Assembly (NCBI GenBank): GCA_017549745.1
Contig: JAFYUA010000042.1
Location: forward strand, 1 to 7,066
DNA from: Clostridia bacterium
GTDB taxonomy: Bacteria; Bacillota; Clostridia; UMGS1810
DNA: 7,066 bases
Reading direction: 5' to 3'
Made by a program: the position numbers and the translations under genes. Within the stretch, counting starts at the first letter, position 1, and each line of letters starts with the position of its first letter. This document shows, piece after piece, positions 5,095-7,066 of the stretch. The notes beneath the pieces were generated by a model. The model searched no databases. It was given only the letters and a program-made list of their open reading frames with translations, and was not told the origin of the DNA.

Positions 5095-6000
5095 ATGATG
5101 AAAAAAATAATTAGTGTACTTGTTGCAATGATACTCTCTGTTTCGGCTCTCGGCGCCCTGGCAGATTCAGACATCACCATCACTCTCGACGGCACACTGC
5201 TCGCTTCTCCTGTTTCTCCGATGATAGTAAATGACAGCACCATGGTGCCCTTCAGAGTGATATTTGAAGCTCTTGACATGCAGGTCAACTGGAGCGAAGC
5301 GCTGCAGAAGGTGTATGCCATGAATGATGAAAAGACCATCATTCTCACCATTGGGTCTGACAAAATGATTGTCAACACCGACATAAAAGACATTCCCGCT
5401 GTTCCCTTTATTTCCAACGGTCACACTCTCGTGCCCGTGAGAGCCATAAGCGAAGCTATGGACTGCAAGGTAGACTGGGACGGCGAAGCAAGAAAAGTTA
5501 TCCTCAAAACTGCAGGTTATGTTGAGCCCGAACCATCTGTTGACACTCCCCCAAGTGAGCAGCCATCGTTCACCCCTGTGATTGACGATGCACCTGCCTA
5601 CATCAACAAAAACAACGCAGAGCTTGCAGCCAAGCTCATTGAGCTTATCAACGCAAAGCGCTCAGACTATGGCCTTGATGTGCTCACTGCCGATGACAAC
5701 ATAAATCAGGTAGCACTTGCCCACAGTGAGGACATGGCAGATTTTGACTACCTTGACCACACCTCACCCACAGGCCACACCTACTATGACCGACTCGACA
5801 TGGCAGGCATCTATTACATATCGGCAGCCGAGACTCTCGCTTCGGGCTTTCTCACAGCCGAGGATGTAGCAGAGAGCTGGATAAAATCTCCTGCCCACAA
5901 GGAAATAATCTTAAGCCCCTCATTCACCCACATTGGCGTGGGCTACTATGCAGGCGGCACCAATGGCACTTACTGGACAATGATGCTTGTGTCAAGATAG
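5095..6000 (+). CDS. Secreted copper-amine-oxidase-N-type / CAP (SCP) domain protein
   Basis: 301 residues. Signal peptide 1-23 (MMKKIISVLVAMILSVSALG..., cleavage after ALA). Residues about 28-139 form the copper amine oxidase N-terminal-type domain common in clostridial cell-surface proteins: MVPFRVIFEALDMQVNW and TLVPVRAISEAMDCKVDWD are its paired (V)P(F/V)R repeat motifs. A Pro-rich linker (141-168) leads to a CAP/SCP domain (about 173-301): NAKRSDYGLDVL, ALAHSEDMADFDYLDHTSPTG (cavity His222), SAAETLASGF (Glu246), ESWIKSPAHKEIILSPSFTHIGVGYY (His268) and YWTMMLVS. Prokaryotic CAP proteins are secreted, often around sporulation or the cell wall, mostly with unknown biochemistry. The first domain need not bind copper; it probably mediates wall attachment or protein contact. 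ATG 5095 fits AAAGGAG 8 nt upstream; a second ATG follows directly. Stop is TAG. Divergent from the membrane operon. Confidence 0.94.
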   Translation: MMKKIISVLVAMILSVSALGALADSDITITLDGTLLASPVSPMIVNDSTMVPFRVIFEALDMQVNWSEALQKVYAMNDEKTIILTIGSDKMIVNTDIKDIPAVPFISNGHTLVPVRAISEAMDCKVDWDGEARKVILKTAGYVEPEPSVDTPPSEQPSFTPVIDDAPAYINKNNAELAAKLIELINAKRSDYGLDVLTADDNINQVALAHSEDMADFDYLDHTSPTGHTYYDRLDMAGIYYISAAETLASGFLTAEDVAESWIKSPAHKEIILSPSFTHIGVGYYAGGTNGTYWTMMLVSR

Positions 6001-6020
6001 CAAATTAAAAACTCACACAA

Positions 6021-6060
6021 AAAAACATTCATTTTCAAGCAATTGAAAATGAATGTTTTT
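6021..6060. terminator. Bidirectional terminator between CAP gene and yabR
   Basis: 18-bp perfect stem (6021-6038 with 6043-6060) around a GCAA tetraloop, flanked by A-runs on the left and T-runs on the right. It therefore ends transcripts from both convergent genes (CAP stop at 6000 on +, yabR stop at 6070 on -). The loop read on + is a stable GNRA type. Confidence 0.93.
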
Positions 6061-6069
6061 GTTTTTTTA

Positions 6070-6546
6070 TTAATATGTACCAGACTTGCCTCTGCCTCTT
6101 TTGGACTCCATGTTGCGCTTGATGTCGTGCATCTTTTCGTCACTTGCCTGTTTGAATTTGTTGAGCTTATCTTCAAATGACATATCCGAATCAAAGCTTC
6201 TGCCCCACTCAAATTCCATAGGCTGAGCATGGAGGTCAGTTTCGGGGAGCTTGGGTGTGCGCGGTTTTTTCTCAAATCGGCTCTGGCGCGCAGGCGCAGC
6301 CTCGCCTCTTTCCTGCATCACCTGCTTGATGGAAAGACCAATCTTGCCTTTTTTGTCGGGCGCAAGCACCTTGACATCAACACTGTCGCCCACTTTTACA
6401 TGGTCATTGATATCCTTTACATACGCTGTAGAAATCTCGGATATGTGCACAAGACCGGTCACACCGCCGTCTAACTCCACAAAAGCACCGAAATTTGTAA
6501 CACCTGTCACTTTACCTGTAAGGATTTTTCCTTCTTCAACCTGCAT
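6070..6546 (-). CDS. yabR: S1 RNA-binding domain protein, YabR-like
   Basis: 158 residues, cytosolic. An S1 (OB-fold) RNA-binding domain covers about 3-75: EEGKILTGKVTGVTNFGAFV, GLVHISEISTAYVKDINDH, KVGDSVDVKVLAPDKKGKIGLSIK. The rest is a charged linker (80-120) and the tail typical of YabR proteins (SFEDKLNKFKQASDEKMHDIKRNMESKRGRGKSG), which may also bind RNA. In Bacillus subtilis yabR follows divIC; the same order is seen here, 16 nt after the divIC TGA. The exact role is not established; S1 proteins of this size associate with ribosomes or mRNA. ATG 6546 is chosen because the S1 domain starts there and GAGGGGG lies 11 nt upstream. The same frame runs back to a GTG at 6636, but that stretch is the out-of-frame divIC tail and should not be annotated as yabR. 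Confidence 0.92.
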   Translation of the reverse strand: MQVEEGKILTGKVTGVTNFGAFVELDGGVTGLVHISEISTAYVKDINDHVKVGDSVDVKVLAPDKKGKIGLSIKQVMQERGEAAPARQSRFEKKPRTPKLPETDLHAQPMEFEWGRSFDSDMSFEDKLNKFKQASDEKMHDIKRNMESKRGRGKSGTY

Positions 6547-6562
6547 GTATATTGCAGCCCCC

Positions 6563-6853
6563 TCATTTATCGTTTGAATTAATATATACTTTATCACCGG
6601 GTTCCACCAGGCCCAAGGTCTTTCGGGCGATGTCACGGTAATGCTATTCTGAGTGCATGTTCAGCTTATCTTCCTGAAGGTCCACATTGAGCTTCTTTTC
6701 CTGCTCAAGCTGGCGGCTCACCGAGGCGATGTCGGCCTTGTAGTCATTTATCTGACCTATTACGCCATGAAAAGCTGAAAAAACAAAACATATGAGACCG
6801 ATAAATATTAAGCTTTTGAAAAGTTTAAGATTCTTTCTTTTGGTTTTTCTCAT
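6563..6853 (-). pseudogene. divIC: divIC (septum formation initiator, FtsB/DivIC family) interrupted by an in-frame TAG
   Basis: DivIC/FtsB proteins are small bitopic division proteins that form a complex with FtsL and DivIB at the septum. The frame runs from ATG 6853 (AGAAGGA 9 nt upstream): basic start MRKTKRKNLK, membrane segment (about 13-32), then a coiled coil (about 33-65, DIASVSRQLEQEKKLNVDLQEDK). A TAG stands at codon 70 (6644-6646). With no shift, the same frame continues HYRDIARKTLGLVEPGDKVYINSNDK to a TGA at 6563-6565. That tail is the conserved C-terminal motif of the family (IAR..LGLV.PG..VY). The reconstructed product, 96 residues counting the TAG position, has normal length. 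A stop here would leave 69 residues without the conserved domain. UAG ends two other genes in this window, so it is a normal stop here. A mutation, sequence error or readthrough are all possible. Confidence 0.9.
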
Positions 6854-6876
6854 ATTATTGAATCCTTCTATAGATT

Positions 6877-6892
6877 TATCATACTATCATAC
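6877..6892. repeat. Tandem octamer TATCATAC x2 in the divIC leader
   Basis: TATCATAC occurs twice head to tail, with a partial third TATCAT at 6895-6900 after a 2-bp gap. It lies between the divIC -10 box and the SD, that is, in the first ~15 transcribed bases. Meaning unknown; it may be a chance result of AT-richness. Confidence 0.4.
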
Positions 6893-6898
6893 TGTATC

Positions 6899-6927
6899 AT
6901 TATAAACCATTTTTGTCCGCTTGTAAA
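6899..6927 (-). promoter_or_regulatory. Sigma-A promoter of divIC-yabR
   Basis: On the minus strand: -35 TTTACA (6922-6927, 5/6), 17-bp spacer, -10 TATAAT (6899-6904, 6/6). The expected start near 6891 gives a ~38-nt leader. This shows that divIC-yabR has its own strong promoter rather than relying only on readthrough from an upstream yabP/yabQ-type operon. Confidence 0.85.
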
Positions 6928-7066
6928 GATTTTTTGTTAAATTTTTTCCTCAAAAATGCTATTTTTTTCAATATTTTCTCATAAAATGCCCCCAAAGGCT
7001 TTGCACAAAGCATTGCACCCGATTTCAAAAGGTCAAAAGCTTTTGAAAAAACGCGGAATATGAAAA
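6928..7066. other. Noncoding AT-rich DNA with short palindromes upstream of divIC
   Basis: No supported gene. Contains the 14-bp palindrome TCAAAAGCTTTTGA (7033-7046), the inverted repeat GCTTTG-CA-CAAAGC within 6998-7014, and two copies of TTGCAC close together. On the minus strand the palindromes are followed by T-poor sequence, so no convincing terminator is present. It could be part of a dispersed intergenic repeat, or the 3' region of a gene left outside the window. Cannot be resolved from one copy. Confidence 0.5.

Noticed and set aside
5034..5424. Minus-strand frames across the CAP gene start
   Set aside because: They cross the CAP promoter and signal-peptide region in antisense, lack SD sites and look like shadow frames.
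6644..6646. UAG reassigned to an amino acid in this genome, explaining the divIC amber
   Set aside because: TAG is the natural end of the LRR gene (1277-1279) and of the CAP gene (5998-6000); both end at the expected place, just before hairpin terminators. General reassignment is therefore unlikely; only local readthrough remains open.
1..7066. CRISPR array, riboswitch or insertion sequence
   Set aside because: No regularly spaced repeats, no leader long or structured enough for a known riboswitch, and no transposase-like frame were seen.

Overview
The window looks like chromosomal DNA from a low-to-middle-GC Firmicute, most likely class Clostridia. Evidence: a divIC-yabR pair in the Bacillus/Clostridium order, a secreted protein joining a copper-amine-oxidase N-terminal-type domain to a CAP/SCP domain, a BspA-type leucine-rich-repeat protein with an N-terminal zinc ribbon, Gram-positive Shine-Dalgarno (SD) sites and sigma-A promoters, and a tRNA gene with no encoded CCA. 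No transposase, integrase, phage gene or CRISPR array is visible.

Layout. 1-554 (+): the 3' part of enolase (eno). 551-1039 (-): a CYTH-domain triphosphate tunnel metalloenzyme, convergent with eno; the two stop codons overlap in one TTAA. 1065-1226 (-): tRNA-Asp(GUC) with a consensus promoter and its own palindromic terminator. 1238-5020 (-): one four-gene transcription unit with promoter, dyad, 20-24 nt gaps and terminator. It encodes four single-pass membrane proteins: two distantly similar beta-rich ectodomain proteins (4182-4952 and 3523-4161), a type I membrane protein with a signal peptide and C-terminal anchor (2641-3498), and a cytosolic zinc ribbon / transmembrane / extracellular LRR protein (1277-2620). 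5037-6000 (+): divergent from that operon, a secreted Cu-amine-oxidase-N / CAP protein with its own promoter and candidate operator. 6021-6060: a shared bidirectional terminator. 6070-6927 (-): divIC and yabR behind their own promoter. 6928-7066: AT-rich, palindrome-bearing noncoding DNA.

Two observations stand out. First, divIC, normally a core cell-division gene, has an in-frame TAG at codon 70. The conserved C-terminal motif (IARKTLGLVEPGDKVYI) continues in the same frame behind it to a TGA just before yabR. This is a nonsense mutation, a sequence error, or UAG readthrough. Second, the four-gene operon, whose products are all predicted to be membrane-anchored and none of which I can assign to a known system, is the best candidate here for an undescribed envelope complex. 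Its layout suggests a cell-surface module linking extracellular beta-rich, PsbP/Mog1-like and LRR domains to a cytosolic zinc ribbon. That function is inference only.
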